Positions 48,006-56,885 of a stretch of 64,000 nucleotides of DNA are shown in pieces; the first letter of the stretch is position 1, and every line of letters starts with the position of its first letter. A model generated the notes under the pieces. It saw only the letters and a program-made list of their open reading frames with translations. It had not been told where the DNA came from and did no database searches. Where the stretch lies: assembly GCF_946482605.1 (NCBI RefSeq), contig NZ_CAMLSE010000011.1, positions 186,001-250,000 on the forward strand. Reading direction: 5' to 3'. The DNA is from an uncultured Dyadobacter sp. GTDB taxonomy: Bacteria > Bacteroidota > Bacteroidia > Cytophagales > Spirosomataceae. Made by a program: the position numbers and the translations under genes.

Positions 48006-49028
48006 ATGAAGAAGATAGGATTTTTATCGTTCGGGCATTGGTCAAACCATCCGGCGTACAGGACCCGCACAGCGGGCGACACGTTACTTCAATCCATTGA
48101 CCTGGCCGTCGCTGCCGAAGAGATCGGTCTGGACGGCGCTTATTTCCGTGTTCACCATTTTGCATCTCAGCTGGCATCGCCGTTTCCTCTGCTTTCGGCT
48201 ATTGGCGCCAAAACACGTAAAATCGAGATCGGAACGGGTGTCATTGACATGCGTTATGAAAATCCGCTTTACATGGTAGAAGATGCCGGCGCCGCGGACC
48301 TGATCTCGGAAGGCCGACTGCAACTGGGGATCAGCAGAGGGTCGCCGGAGCAAGTGATCGACGGTTGGCGCTACTTTGGGTATGAACCGGCCGAAGGAGA
48401 AAACGATGCGGAAATGGGACGCCGCAAGGCATTGGAATTCCTCGATAGGCTCAATGGGGCAGGATTTGCGGAGCCAAATCCATACCCGATGTTCCCGAAC
48501 CCGCCGGGCTTACTGCGGTTGGAACCCTACTCGGAAGGATTGCGGGAACGCATCTGGTGGGGAGCCGGTTCTAATGCAACTGCTGTCTGGGCAGCCGAAA
48601 ACGGCATGCACCTCCAAAGTTCGACCTTGAAATTCGATGAAAGCGGTAAGCCTTTTCATGTGCAGCAGGCGGAACAGATCAGGTTGTATAAGGAAGCCTG
48701 GAAAAAAGCCGGACACCAACGTGAGCCGAGGGTTTCGGTGAGCCGGTCGATCTTCGCATTGGTAACCGACCAGGACCGTTATTTATTTGGACAGGAATCC
48801 AACCGGACTGATAAAATCGGGATGATTGAACAGGACAAAAGGGCGATTTTCGGTAGAAGCTATGCCGCAGAACCAGATCAGCTCATCAGGGAACTGGCAC
48901 AGGACGAAGCGATCCAGGAAGCGGATACGCTCCTTTTGACGATCCCGAATACGCTGGGAGTTGAGTACAATGTACACGTATTGTCTTCCATTTTAGAACA
49001 TGTGGCACCCGGACTGGGGTGGCGATAG
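48006..49028 (+). CDS. LLM-class (luciferase-like) flavin-dependent oxidoreductase
   Basis: The 340-residue cytoplasmic TIM-barrel protein has the bacterial luciferase-like pattern: GFLSFGHWSNHP at the N-terminus, SIDLAVAAEEIGLDGAYFRVHHF, TRKIEIGTGVIDMRYENPLYMVEDAGAADLIS, GRLQLGISRGSPEQ, and RIWWGAGSNATAVWAAENGMHLQ. Members use reduced FMN or F420 to oxidise varied substrates; the substrate here is unknown. It is divergent to an AraC regulator and ends in a perfect terminator hairpin. Confidence 0.9.
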   Translation: MKKIGFLSFGHWSNHPAYRTRTAGDTLLQSIDLAVAAEEIGLDGAYFRVHHFASQLASPFPLLSAIGAKTRKIEIGTGVIDMRYENPLYMVEDAGAADLISEGRLQLGISRGSPEQVIDGWRYFGYEPAEGENDAEMGRRKALEFLDRLNGAGFAEPNPYPMFPNPPGLLRLEPYSEGLRERIWWGAGSNATAVWAAENGMHLQSSTLKFDESGKPFHVQQAEQIRLYKEAWKKAGHQREPRVSVSRSIFALVTDQDRYLFGQESNRTDKIGMIEQDKRAIFGRSYAAEPDQLIRELAQDEAIQEADTLLLTIPNTLGVEYNVHVLSSILEHVAPGLGWR

Positions 49029-49033
49029 CTATT

Positions 49034-49069
49034 TAATGCAGGGCAAGCCATAACGCCTGCCCTGCATTA
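49034..49069 (+). terminator. Intrinsic terminator of the oxidoreductase gene
   Basis: Perfect 12-bp arms TAATGCAGGGCA (49034-49045) and TGCCCTGCATTA (49058-49069) flank a 12-nt loop and are followed by CTTTTC. It starts 6 bp after the stop. Confidence 0.85.
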
Positions 49070-49111
49070 CTTTTCTGAAAACAGGGTATTTACCAGTTAA
49101 TACCCAAGATA

Positions 49112-49169
49112 TGCCCATTGCCTTTTATGCGGGCATTTGCCGCCTTGGAAACGGTGCGGCACATGGGCA
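49112..49169 (-). terminator. Nested hairpins after the DUF4374 gene
   Basis: TGCCCAT (49112-49118) pairs with ATGGGCA (49163-49169), enclosing TGCCGC (49138-49143) and GCGGCA (49156-49161). It lies just past the minus-strand stop at 49175. An alternative pairing ATGCCC/GGGCAT also exists, so the exact structure is uncertain. Confidence 0.5.
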
Positions 49170-49174
49170 GAGCG

Positions 49175-50416
49175 TTATGGCTTCACCGGGTGCGGTGCGA
49201 TGAGCTGCACCTGAATGTACCCGCCGCCGTCGAGCGAAATGCCTTTTTTGAAACTATCCGCACCTCCATTCGGATCGAATTCGTAAATGAACGCCTCCTT
49301 GTCGACAGGGCTGATGCCCGTATAGTATTTGCCGTTGAACACCAGCGGCGAGCGTACCATCCCTACCGGGCTGAGCGGGCTCTTCATTACCGTGACAGTC
49401 TTGGTATTCAAATTCAATTTTACTACCTGCGCAATGTCGTTGTAACGGTCGCGGATGGAGGTCATTTTGCTTTCATACTGTACCGTTCCGAACGCAATGC
49501 CGTTGCCGACATAATTCAGGCCCATCAGACAGGCTTCATCGCCGACGGGCGTCGTGACGTCGAAAAAGTAGTCCTTGTCGAATTCAGCCGTGCCTTTTTT
49601 GATCCTCACCACACCTGACTTGCCGCCGTTGCCCATCCAGTACTTACCCGCGCTCACCACAAAATAATGGTTTCCTTCTTCGTCCTTATCTACCGAATGC
49701 AGGTAATCGTACCCCACGCTTCCGTTAGTAGCATTGGTGCTGATCACCTTCATATTACCCATCGATGGAAAGTCGTACACCAATGCTTTCACGCCATCCA
49801 CGACATACGCCCGGGTGGCCGCATTGTAGTAGTAGCCACCCAGAATGAATTTACCATTATCCACAAACCCCCGGCCGAGGTAGAAGCCGACATCCGGCTT
49901 TGCGGCATCGTAAGGAAGGCTGAAAGTGCCTTTATCGATCAGTTTGAAGTCGGTGACGCTGATTCTGGCCCAACCTGCAACGCCCTTATTGTCGTCCAAT
50001 GCGCCCAGTACAAGCAGGGTATTATCGTCGATCACATTCAGTGATTGAAAATAGTTGGGCACGACGCCGTCGGTGAGGATGTACGACTTTTCTGCGATCG
50101 AGCCGTCTGCCTTCATTTCGTACTGGATAAATTTCTTTTCAGGTAAATTCATCTGATACACATATTGCTTATGCCACAAATAGCGCGATCCCTGGGCTTC
50201 AATGCCTTTTCCGATAAACGACAGGCTGCCCTCGTGTAACGAAGGAACCGCAGCAATGTACTGGTCGTCGCCCTGCGCCCAGGCGGATATGGTAAAATGC
50301 TGCGCCGCCGGTGCTACCTCCACAGGCTCCTCTTTGTCATCGCAGGAAAAAAGGCCCAGCCCGGAAAGGCCCAGGGCCGCGATGCCTATCAGGAGACGAA
50401 ATTGGTTTGTTTTCAT
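49175..50416 (-). CDS. DUF4374 surface lipoprotein (copy 1)
   Basis: The 413-residue lipoprotein has a signal ending GLFSC followed by DDKEEP, an acidic start typical of surface-exported lipoproteins. The rest is a beta-propeller of the DUF4374 type: FTISAWAQGDDQYIAAVPSL, YLWHKQYVYQMNLPEKKFIQYEM, YDYLHSVDKDEEGNHYFVVSAGKYWMG, KSGVVRIKKGTAEFDKDYFFDV and MVRSPLVFNGKYYTGISPVDKEAFIYEFD. DUF4374 genes commonly lie beside TonB-dependent receptors for iron or haem compounds. It starts 10 bp after the PepSY-receptor gene and is the last gene of the set. A paralogue is encoded upstream of the same receptor (53846-55036). Confidence 0.88.
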   Translation of the reverse strand: MKTNQFRLLIGIAALGLSGLGLFSCDDKEEPVEVAPAAQHFTISAWAQGDDQYIAAVPSLHEGSLSFIGKGIEAQGSRYLWHKQYVYQMNLPEKKFIQYEMKADGSIAEKSYILTDGVVPNYFQSLNVIDDNTLLVLGALDDNKGVAGWARISVTDFKLIDKGTFSLPYDAAKPDVGFYLGRGFVDNGKFILGGYYYNAATRAYVVDGVKALVYDFPSMGNMKVISTNATNGSVGYDYLHSVDKDEEGNHYFVVSAGKYWMGNGGKSGVVRIKKGTAEFDKDYFFDVTTPVGDEACLMGLNYVGNGIAFGTVQYESKMTSIRDRYNDIAQVVKLNLNTKTVTVMKSPLSPVGMVRSPLVFNGKYYTGISPVDKEAFIYEFDPNGGADSFKKGISLDGGGYIQVQLIAPHPVKP

Positions 50417-50426
50417 TGTATTTAGA

Positions 50427-53400
50427 CTATTGGTTATGTAAAAAGCATCTGATATTCAAACTGATAAACCTGCCGGGCTTTTGCAGCAGGTAATTGTCGT
50501 ACACCTGCTTATCCAGGATGTTACGGCATTCGAGGCTCACATTCAGGCTGTTTTGCAAGAAGCTGTACGTGATGCCGGTGTTTTGAAGAAATTGCGTTGG
50601 GATGCGTTTCTTGGTAGAGCGGTCGCCCAGGCTCGGCCAGCTGAGGAAAAAGCCGTGGACATAATCGGTGCCGGCGTAAATGCTCATGTCTCCATTGCTG
50701 CCGAATACGGAGGGGATTTTGAACCGTATCTCGCCATTGGCCATGAGCGACGGCAGATTTTTCATCCGGTCGTTGAAAACGATACTTTTAGCACCGGAAG
50801 CGGTGTAACGCTGGCGGTTGCGGACGTCCTGGTAGGTGACAGACGCATTGATTTCCAACCATTTCTTACGTGCGTAACGCATGGCCAGGTCGGCACCGGC
50901 GCTCCTGAGCTTATCGATGTTCTCATACCGGGCCGTTCCGTACAAGTCGCCCTCACCAAGCCAGATCAGGTCGCGCGTGTTGCGGTAAAAAAGACCGAGT
51001 TCATAGCCCCACCTGTCTTCCCCCACCCGGAACGACTGCGCGATACCCGTATTCAGATTGGTGCTTTTCTCCGGTTTCAAGCCCGGGGCATTCAAAATCG
51101 TGTTACCGTTTCCCAGCAGCTCCACGCCGTCGGGCATGCGCGCCGCACTTTCAACAGACAGCTTCACGAGACTCGTTGCATTCAACCGGAATTTCGAACC
51201 GAAACCCGCACCCCACCGGTTGTTCTCCGAAAAATAGGGAATGAGTTCCTTCTGTTCTCCGCCGTTGTAATTGTAAACATTGGTGCGGGCAGAATAGCCG
51301 AAGTTTTTGACAAAAAGCACATTGGTGAGCTTTTCGTCCCAAAAAACGGTCTGATAGGAAAGCGCTGCCACATGCCGGTTCAATTCCTGCGGCTCGCGGA
51401 ACGGGATCGTCCATTCGGCCGTGGCAAGCGGATCGCTGCCGGTCCTGTTGGTGCGGTTCCACGAATAGCTCGCGGCCAGCTTGTGGTGCGCGCCCAGCGC
51501 ATAGGACGCATTAGCGATCAGCATCGCGTTCCGGTCTTTGAAACGATAGGCCGATTTTTGTGCCCGAATGCCGTTGAGCTCGCCCGCCACCTGGGCAATC
51601 ACCGTCTGTGCCCAATTGTATTTGCGCGAGCTGGTATCGGTCGTCTGCGCCTGCATGCGGTTGAGCACCCCGTAAACATCCACCGAAAGGCCATTGGCAT
51701 TCCTTTTCGAATACCGGATCGAAGGCGCAAGCAGCTTTTCGTCATAGCGCACCTGGCCGTACACGAAAGCCATGGTCCGGCCGGTTTGCACGCCCTTGTC
51801 CATATCCGAGCCGATCACGCCGAGCATTAATGCGTCGGCCCAGGGCTTGCCGGTGATCCCAATTTCGGCTTTGATATTGAATGCACGAAAATCGTCGTTG
51901 AAGCGCCTGTACTTTTTCCCGGCTATCGGCTTGCCGAATTCATCGGCCACTTCCACGGTTTGCCCCCACACTTTATAATTGTTTTCAGAAAAACGGTAGG
52001 AGCTGCTGAGCTGGAATGTCAGGCCGTTCTGACGGCGCCATTTACCCGAAAGCTCGGCTTTATGGGTTTGGAAAGAACCGATGCTGTACGAAACGTCGAG
52101 GAAATTGCCGAGATCTTTGCGGGTAATGAGGTTAATGGAGCCGCCCAATGCATCCCCGCTCAGCTCGATGGGTGTCACGCCTTTGTAAACTTCGATCCGT
52201 TCCAGCGAATTGACGGGGAAGTTCTGAATGCTGTAACCAGAGCCATAAGCCTCCATCGGCACGCCGTCGACGAAAAAGCGGACCGATTTGCCCGACAGAC
52301 CATGAATAGCGTAGTTAAATTCCGAACCCATTCCGCCCGTTTCCCGGACCCTGATGCCCGGCATGGCATCGAGCAGCCGGTTAATTTCCAGGTTCCGCCC
52401 CGCTACGGCTTTCAAATCCAGTACATCCACGGCGAACACCAGCTCTTTTACCTGCGTCGCCTCGGTTTTGCCGGACACTACATGCTCCTGCAAGTCCCGG
52501 GCGCTCGTGTCGGACAAACTACGCTGGTTACCCGGCTTTTGCTGACCCGATGCCTGCCCGCAAAGCGCCAGACTAACCACCACAAACACAGCCGTATATC
52601 TGGCTATTTTTTTACCAAAACCTTTCCGGTTCCACCACACGATAAAGCCCGTCACCGGCAGCGACGCGCCAATGAGTGAGGCCAGAAAAGCCAGTATCTT
52701 CCCCGGCAAGCCCCAAATGGTGCCGATATGGATGTCGTAGTTCATCCGGCGTAGCCTGGCGGCGACCGATGATTCCTCAAAACTTTTGTCAAAAACCTCA
52801 TAAAATTCCAGCCGACGGAGCGTATGCCGGTCGTAGGTGTGCCGGGCAACGTCGTAAAACCGTCCCGCGGATGGGTACGTGCGCATGCTGATGGTCGACC
52901 GTGCCTGCGAGGAATCGGGGAAAGCGTAGTAAAAACCGCCTTCCGAGTCGTTGTCCGCCACCATGCCGGCCCATACCTGGTCGATTGCCTGGTTGTAGGT
53001 ATATAATTTGCCCTGCTGCGTGGTATCCGAGACGACCCGCTTCCATTCGGGCTCGGGGTCGCCGCCGGAGGTAAGGCGGTACAAACCCTGGCCGAACCAC
53101 GTCAACCCGAAAACAACGCCCGTCACCGACAGCGCCAGCAGCACGAGCAATGCGTAAAAGCCCGGCACATTATGCAGGTCTACATTCAGCCGCTTCCAGC
53201 CTGCCTTCCATTTGATACCGAAACTTTTCTTGCGGGCGCTTTGCGTCCATTTGGCTGGATACCACCAGATAAGTCCCGTCACAAGCAAGGTGATAAATAC
53301 CAATGTGCCGTAATTGACCACGGGCCTGCCGATCTCCTGCGGAAGCCACAGATACCGATGCCCTAGCAAAATCCATTCAAAAAAGCCGCTTTCGCCTTTC

Positions 53401-53783
53401 TCATGCATTTCCACGCCCTGCACTTGCCCTGTATAAGGATTCAGAAACAGGGTACGCTCCCCTACCCCAACCCGTATGGCTGTGCCCTGCTGGTAGTAGG
53501 CATAGGACGCCTGCTCGCCGGGATAAGCGCGCTGCGCAATGGCCAGCACCTGGGAAGGTTTCAGCACCGGTCCGGGCTGTGTTTCCGCACGGATCGCCGG
53601 TTGAACCAGATAGGTAATTTCCTCATTGAATACCCAAACGGCGCCCGTGATGCAAACCACAAATACGACAATACCCGAAGCCAGCCCCAGCCAGAGATGC
53701 AGCCATTCGTTCACCCGCCGGAACACACTCTTGCTCCGCCGCCTCGCCGTTACCTCCCGAACTACCCCAATTTCAGACCTCAT
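50427..53783 (-). CDS. Inner-membrane PepSY protein fused to an outer-membrane TonB-dependent receptor
   Basis: The frame reads from TTG at 53789; the likely start is the ATG at 53783. Residues 1 to about 390 are a PepSY-associated membrane protein (PiuB type) with four helices (about 28-52, 150-170, 203-225, 355-382), as in HLWLGLASGIVVFVVCITG and DLHNVPGFYALLVLLALSVTG. Right after the last helix comes FGKKIARYTAVFVVVSLALC then GQASGQQ, which looks like a second signal peptide (about 390-413), and then a whole receptor: plug (EINRLLDAMPGIRVRET, YAIHGLSGKSVRFFVDGVP, LERIEVYKGVTPIELSGDALGGSINL) and barrel to the end (FISLNIRCFLHNQ). There is no STN domain. PepSY partners of receptors usually reduce or handle iron chelates at the inner membrane, so cleavage at the internal signal is needed for both halves to reach their sites (inference). 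An A7 run (52607-52613) lies at the junction. Confidence 0.82.
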   Translation of the reverse strand: MRSEIGVVREVTARRRSKSVFRRVNEWLHLWLGLASGIVVFVVCITGAVWVFNEEITYLVQPAIRAETQPGPVLKPSQVLAIAQRAYPGEQASYAYYQQGTAIRVGVGERTLFLNPYTGQVQGVEMHEKGESGFFEWILLGHRYLWLPQEIGRPVVNYGTLVFITLLVTGLIWWYPAKWTQSARKKSFGIKWKAGWKRLNVDLHNVPGFYALLVLLALSVTGVVFGLTWFGQGLYRLTSGGDPEPEWKRVVSDTTQQGKLYTYNQAIDQVWAGMVADNDSEGGFYYAFPDSSQARSTISMRTYPSAGRFYDVARHTYDRHTLRRLEFYEVFDKSFEESSVAARLRRMNYDIHIGTIWGLPGKILAFLASLIGASLPVTGFIVWWNRKGFGKKIARYTAVFVVVSLALCGQASGQQKPGNQRSLSDTSARDLQEHVVSGKTEATQVKELVFAVDVLDLKAVAGRNLEINRLLDAMPGIRVRETGGMGSEFNYAIHGLSGKSVRFFVDGVPMEAYGSGYSIQNFPVNSLERIEVYKGVTPIELSGDALGGSINLITRKDLGNFLDVSYSIGSFQTHKAELSGKWRRQNGLTFQLSSSYRFSENNYKVWGQTVEVADEFGKPIAGKKYRRFNDDFRAFNIKAEIGITGKPWADALMLGVIGSDMDKGVQTGRTMAFVYGQVRYDEKLLAPSIRYSKRNANGLSVDVYGVLNRMQAQTTDTSSRKYNWAQTVIAQVAGELNGIRAQKSAYRFKDRNAMLIANASYALGAHHKLAASYSWNRTNRTGSDPLATAEWTIPFREPQELNRHVAALSYQTVFWDEKLTNVLFVKNFGYSARTNVYNYNGGEQKELIPYFSENNRWGAGFGSKFRLNATSLVKLSVESAARMPDGVELLGNGNTILNAPGLKPEKSTNLNTGIAQSFRVGEDRWGYELGLFYRNTRDLIWLGEGDLYGTARYENIDKLRSAGADLAMRYARKKWLEINASVTYQDVRNRQRYTASGAKSIVFNDRMKNLPSLMANGEIRFKIPSVFGSNGDMSIYAGTDYVHGFFLSWPSLGDRSTKKRIPTQFLQNTGITYSFLQNSLNVSLECRNILDKQVYDNYLLQKPGRFISLNIRCFLHNQ

Positions 53784-53805
53784 TATCAATATCTTAAATC
53801 ATTAA

Positions 53806-53847
53806 TTCTTCCTCCCCTTCCTCCCTTTCCTCCTTCCTCCCTTTCCT
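53806..53847 (-). repeat. Homopurine tract with a 16-bp tandem repeat before the PepSY-receptor gene
   Basis: The plus strand is pure C/T for 42 nt; the mRNA strand reads as two adjoining near-identical 16-mers (GAAAGGGAGGAAGGAG and GAAAGGGAGGAAGGGG). It overlaps the stop of the upstream lipoprotein gene and ends about 22 nt before the ATG. It holds several GGAGG-like Shine-Dalgarno look-alikes, uncommon in this phylum. Confidence 0.75.
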
Positions 53848-55036
53848 AAAATGCCACCACCCCGCTCAGGTATTCGGCGTTCCGGTAAACCAGCCCTTTC
53901 CTGACGTCGCCTGTTTGCCCGTCGTAGATGTAAAATGCATTCTCCCCATTTTCACCATTGACGGCGATGGCTACCTTGCCGTTTTTAAGCCGTTCCAATG
54001 CCCGCCGCGGATATTTACTCCGGGGAATGTCGAGCTTCCTGAGCGCCTGCGTTTGCAGATCGACCTCGTAGTAGCTGATCACAAAGCCGTGCTGGTAATC
54101 GCGGTAGGCTTTGATGAGGCTGCTTTCAAAAACCTGCACGATCACTTTGTTGCCTCCGGCGAAGATCATCCCGCCGGAATGGTTGCCGTTCAATTTGGCG
54201 GTCAGGTTGAGGAAATAATCGTTATCAAACTCGTCCTGCCCGTTTTTAATGCGCACAATGCCTGATGGCAGCGACTCGTTCGCGCCCCAGTAATTGCTGT
54301 TGGACGAAATCAGGTACAGATCGCCGTTTTCAGTGAATGCATGCGAGGAAACGACGCTGTAACCGAGGCAGGCTGTTTTATCGGTCGAAATTGTTTTTTC
54401 CAACACCATATCTTTGGCATTGAAAATGGCCAGATTCGCTTTCGGATAAGCATGGTTATCGGTGTCCGCATGGATATAAGGCACCAAAACCTTCCCGTCC
54501 CTGACGACGTACATGCTCGGCGATGCCATGCTCCCGGGCGTGACCTGCAACCGGATTTTGCCGCTGCGTTCCACCGTCATCTCCGATGTGTTCACGATCT
54601 GATAGGCAAACATGCTGTCGCTTACCTGCCGGGGAGCTGTGCTTACCAAAAGACGACTTTCGTCCAAAAATGCAGCTATGGGCCCGCCCAGAAGGCCGGT
54701 ATTCGGCACACTGCCTTCTTCTTTCAGCGTATTGCCAGCGCCCACGGCATATCGGGTCATCTTTTCCTTTGAATTGAGCAACACAAAGCCCCGCCCAGCG
54801 GTCACAAGCACATTGTTGGGATGATCCTGAACCTGCTTTGCATCCCCGATATCCGCCTCGCCTGTTTCCAGATCAGAGACCACCTGGAAAGGATAATAGC
54901 TCCGGGCCGGCTGGCTCAATGCGAGGATATAATGGGGCTGCTCACCGGATTGCCTTTCGCTTTCCGGCACGCAGGAAAATAGTAACACGACTGAAATAAT
55001 GCTGAATACCAGCCCTCTTCTATTTAAAATATGCAT
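53846..55036 (-). CDS. DUF4374-like lipoprotein (copy 2)
   Basis: The 396-residue lipoprotein has a signal ending LLFSC, followed by VPESERQSGE. It is a propeller related to the DUF4374 protein at 49175-50416: compare LPSGIVRIKNGQDEFDNDYFLNLTAK with the copy 1 phrase SGVVRIKKGTAEFDKDYFFDV. Other landmarks are YILALSQPARSYYPFQVVSD and GKVAIAVNGENGENAFYIYDGQTGDVRKGLVY. It probably binds a ligand for the receptor at the surface (inference). Its start codon overlaps the stop of the anti-sigma-like gene in a TGATG junction, which suggests translational coupling, and it ends 62 bp before the receptor start, across the homopurine tract. Confidence 0.82.
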   Translation of the reverse strand: MHILNRRGLVFSIISVVLLFSCVPESERQSGEQPHYILALSQPARSYYPFQVVSDLETGEADIGDAKQVQDHPNNVLVTAGRGFVLLNSKEKMTRYAVGAGNTLKEEGSVPNTGLLGGPIAAFLDESRLLVSTAPRQVSDSMFAYQIVNTSEMTVERSGKIRLQVTPGSMASPSMYVVRDGKVLVPYIHADTDNHAYPKANLAIFNAKDMVLEKTISTDKTACLGYSVVSSHAFTENGDLYLISSNSNYWGANESLPSGIVRIKNGQDEFDNDYFLNLTAKLNGNHSGGMIFAGGNKVIVQVFESSLIKAYRDYQHGFVISYYEVDLQTQALRKLDIPRSKYPRRALERLKNGKVAIAVNGENGENAFYIYDGQTGDVRKGLVYRNAEYLSGVVAF

Positions 55037-55653
55037 CAGATTTTTAATGCTTTAAGCGCCTTCTGCTGCAAGGGTAGCGGCAGATCGAACAGCCTGTCTT
55101 CCTCGACAATCACCACTTCATCCGACTTGAAATGGTATTGAAAAGCCAGGTATTTTTTATCCTTCCTGACAATGACGGAAGTAGTACGATCGTGTGGATT
55201 CCCGTCCGTGCAGTTCAGGTTCAATTTCATCTCTACATCGCTTTGTGAAGTATTGTGGATGCGCACATCGCCGCAGAAAACAAGGTCGGCGCGGTGAGAA
55301 ACAAGGCTAAGGTCCACACGTGCGGAGGCTTGGGGAGGAAGTCTCAATTGAAGCCCGCTTGCATTAAATGCATCATAATGGCGGGAGTTGTTCTGTATTT
55401 CAACATGCCGCGAAAGCAAACTGCCCCCAATGCCGAACAACAATAGCAGGGAAACCGACGCTGCTGCCAAATAGACCCATGGACGAAGCGGGCGTATCGC
55501 ACCTGCCCGTATATACCTATGTACGTGGCGCCAGGATTTTTTCAACAGCCGCTCCTCGTCCAGCACAGGGTTATCCAGCCAGCTGCGTACGCGCACAGCT
55601 TCTTCGGCTGTGCATTTTCCTGCAAAATATTTGTCGAGTAAATCCTCGTCCAT
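55036..55653 (-). CDS. Membrane anti-sigma-like protein of the ECF operon
   Basis: The 205-residue protein begins MDEDLLDKYFAGKCTAEEAVRVRSWLD, the N-terminal DUF4880-like opening of FecR-type anti-sigma factors, followed by one membrane helix (about 62-82: PWVYLAAASVSLLLLFGIGG). The periplasmic part (about 120 residues) lacks the usual FecR core (a TP-x-G-x-R then LPDGT-type stretch) and instead has RLPPQASARVDLSLVSHRADLVFCGDVRIH. It lies 68 bp after the ECF gene and overlaps the next gene by 1 nt. It probably holds the sigma factor until a signal arrives; since the receptor lacks an STN domain, how that signal comes is unclear. Confidence 0.75.
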   Translation of the reverse strand: MDEDLLDKYFAGKCTAEEAVRVRSWLDNPVLDEERLLKKSWRHVHRYIRAGAIRPLRPWVYLAAASVSLLLLFGIGGSLLSRHVEIQNNSRHYDAFNASGLQLRLPPQASARVDLSLVSHRADLVFCGDVRIHNTSQSDVEMKLNLNCTDGNPHDRTTSVIVRKDKKYLAFQYHFKSDEVVIVEEDRLFDLPLPLQQKALKALKI

Positions 55654-55721
55654 GTTCGGGTTGCTTTACTAGTGAGTAACCCGGGAGAGGATTTGGTCCC
55701 AATGCCTTTTGTGATTTTTTT

Positions 55722-56285
55722 TTAACCAACAATAAAAAAGAGCGAGAAGAAGCCCCCGATATTCCGCCGCAAAAAATTCAAAGCCCTGGTCAGGTGGTTC
55801 TTGACTGTTTTTTCCGAAAGCCTCAATACTTCCGAAATTTCCGCAGCATTGAGGCCCTGCTGGCGGCTCATGCGGTACACTTTGCGGCACTGGTCAGGGA
55901 GCTGTTCGACCAGTTCGTTGACGTTCCGATTCAAATCGGCATAATCGATGTGCTGGCGCGTGCTGTCGTCCCAATGCTCCGTCGCCGCCGCAACATCGTC
56001 CTGCACCGAACGGAAACGCGCTGCATTACGCTGATGATTGTAAAACTGGTATTTGGCACAGCGGTACAAGTAATTTTCCCATGAACCGCTTTTTACGGTG
56101 AGCGTCATCCGCCTGTCCCAGATCGCGCAGAAAATCTCCTGGACCATGTCGGCGGAGAGTGTTTCATCTTTGCAAAACGAATAACTGACCCGCAGGACAA
56201 ACGGTGCGTACTGCCTGTAAAGCAACTCGAAATCCCGCTCGTTTGCGATGACCGTCTGCGAAGTTTCTTTCGCTGCGATTTCCAT
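55722..56285 (-). CDS. ECF-family RNA polymerase sigma factor
   Basis: The start is the ATG at 56285 (MEIAAKETSQ), one codon after a GTG. The 187-residue protein has sigma region 2 (FELLYRQYAPFVLRVSYSFCKDE, MVQEIFCAIWDRR, WENYLYRCAKYQFYNHQR) and region 4 (LPDQCRKVYRMSRQQGLNAAEISEVLRLS, TVKNHLTRALNFLRRN). It heads a minus-strand operon with an anti-sigma-like gene, two DUF4374 lipoproteins and the PepSY-receptor fusion, the layout of metal-chelate uptake loci under surface signalling. A run of nine T on the plus strand (55715-55723) overlaps its stop. It is divergent from the third susC, 600 bp away. Confidence 0.93.
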   Translation of the reverse strand: MEIAAKETSQTVIANERDFELLYRQYAPFVLRVSYSFCKDETLSADMVQEIFCAIWDRRMTLTVKSGSWENYLYRCAKYQFYNHQRNAARFRSVQDDVAAATEHWDDSTRQHIDYADLNRNVNELVEQLPDQCRKVYRMSRQQGLNAAEISEVLRLSEKTVKNHLTRALNFLRRNIGGFFSLFFIVG

Positions 56286-56885
56286 CACTTCTGCGGAAGG
56301 GTTTGCAGCGTTTGCATTTTCACAGCGAGGCCCGGGTCGCGGGAATCGACGCCATGGAGATAAGCACCGGTTACAGGTTTTTTGAAGCTGATCATGCGGA
56401 GGGGATTCATTGGGCCTGATTTACCCATACCATCACGTACGGGTAAACAGGACTTAAATAATGGATGGCGCTGAACATGAAAGATTCCTACGTCAGTTGA
56501 CATTCAGGCCGCTTCGAAGGTATGTATTATTTTTATTTGAAACAATTCTAAATAATAATTTTTGATCAAACAACGCAACTATTGCTGATCCAGCAGCCTG
56601 GCGCCGGCCGTCGATGCAGTTCTAAGTCTAAAATAGATTTATCATGTCATCCGCCGCGACCTTCTATGAAGTACAATAAGCACTAGTTGGCTTTTTTCAA
56701 TAAAAAATAGTAGTAAATAATGCACACCAAGATACTTTGTATTCCATTTATCTGCCCATATTAGTACCAGGCCCGGATCAAATTCGCCAGCAATGCTGCG
56801 GGCTTCATCCGGTTGATTATCCTGATTTGCGTCAGGCTGAAATACTTTTCAAGTTTTTTTTCAACTATACCTAACGAACTAGTTT
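56286..56885. other. Divergent region between ECF operon and third SusCD locus
   Basis: No gene was recognised in 600 bp. It is AT-rich from about 56520. An imperfect palindrome AAGTCTA-AAA-TAGATTT (56624-56640) and several A/T runs are visible. No TAnnTTTG box at proper distance from either start was found. Confidence 0.4.

Noticed and set aside
50481..51830. Long open frame (449 codons) on the plus strand inside the receptor gene
   Set aside because: It is antisense to the receptor barrel, whose motifs are clear; its Arg/Val/His-rich product has no recognisable fold.
56286..56885. Search for a tRNA, small RNA or attachment site in the 600-bp divergent region
   Set aside because: No cloverleaf, direct repeats or integrase remnants were found by eye.
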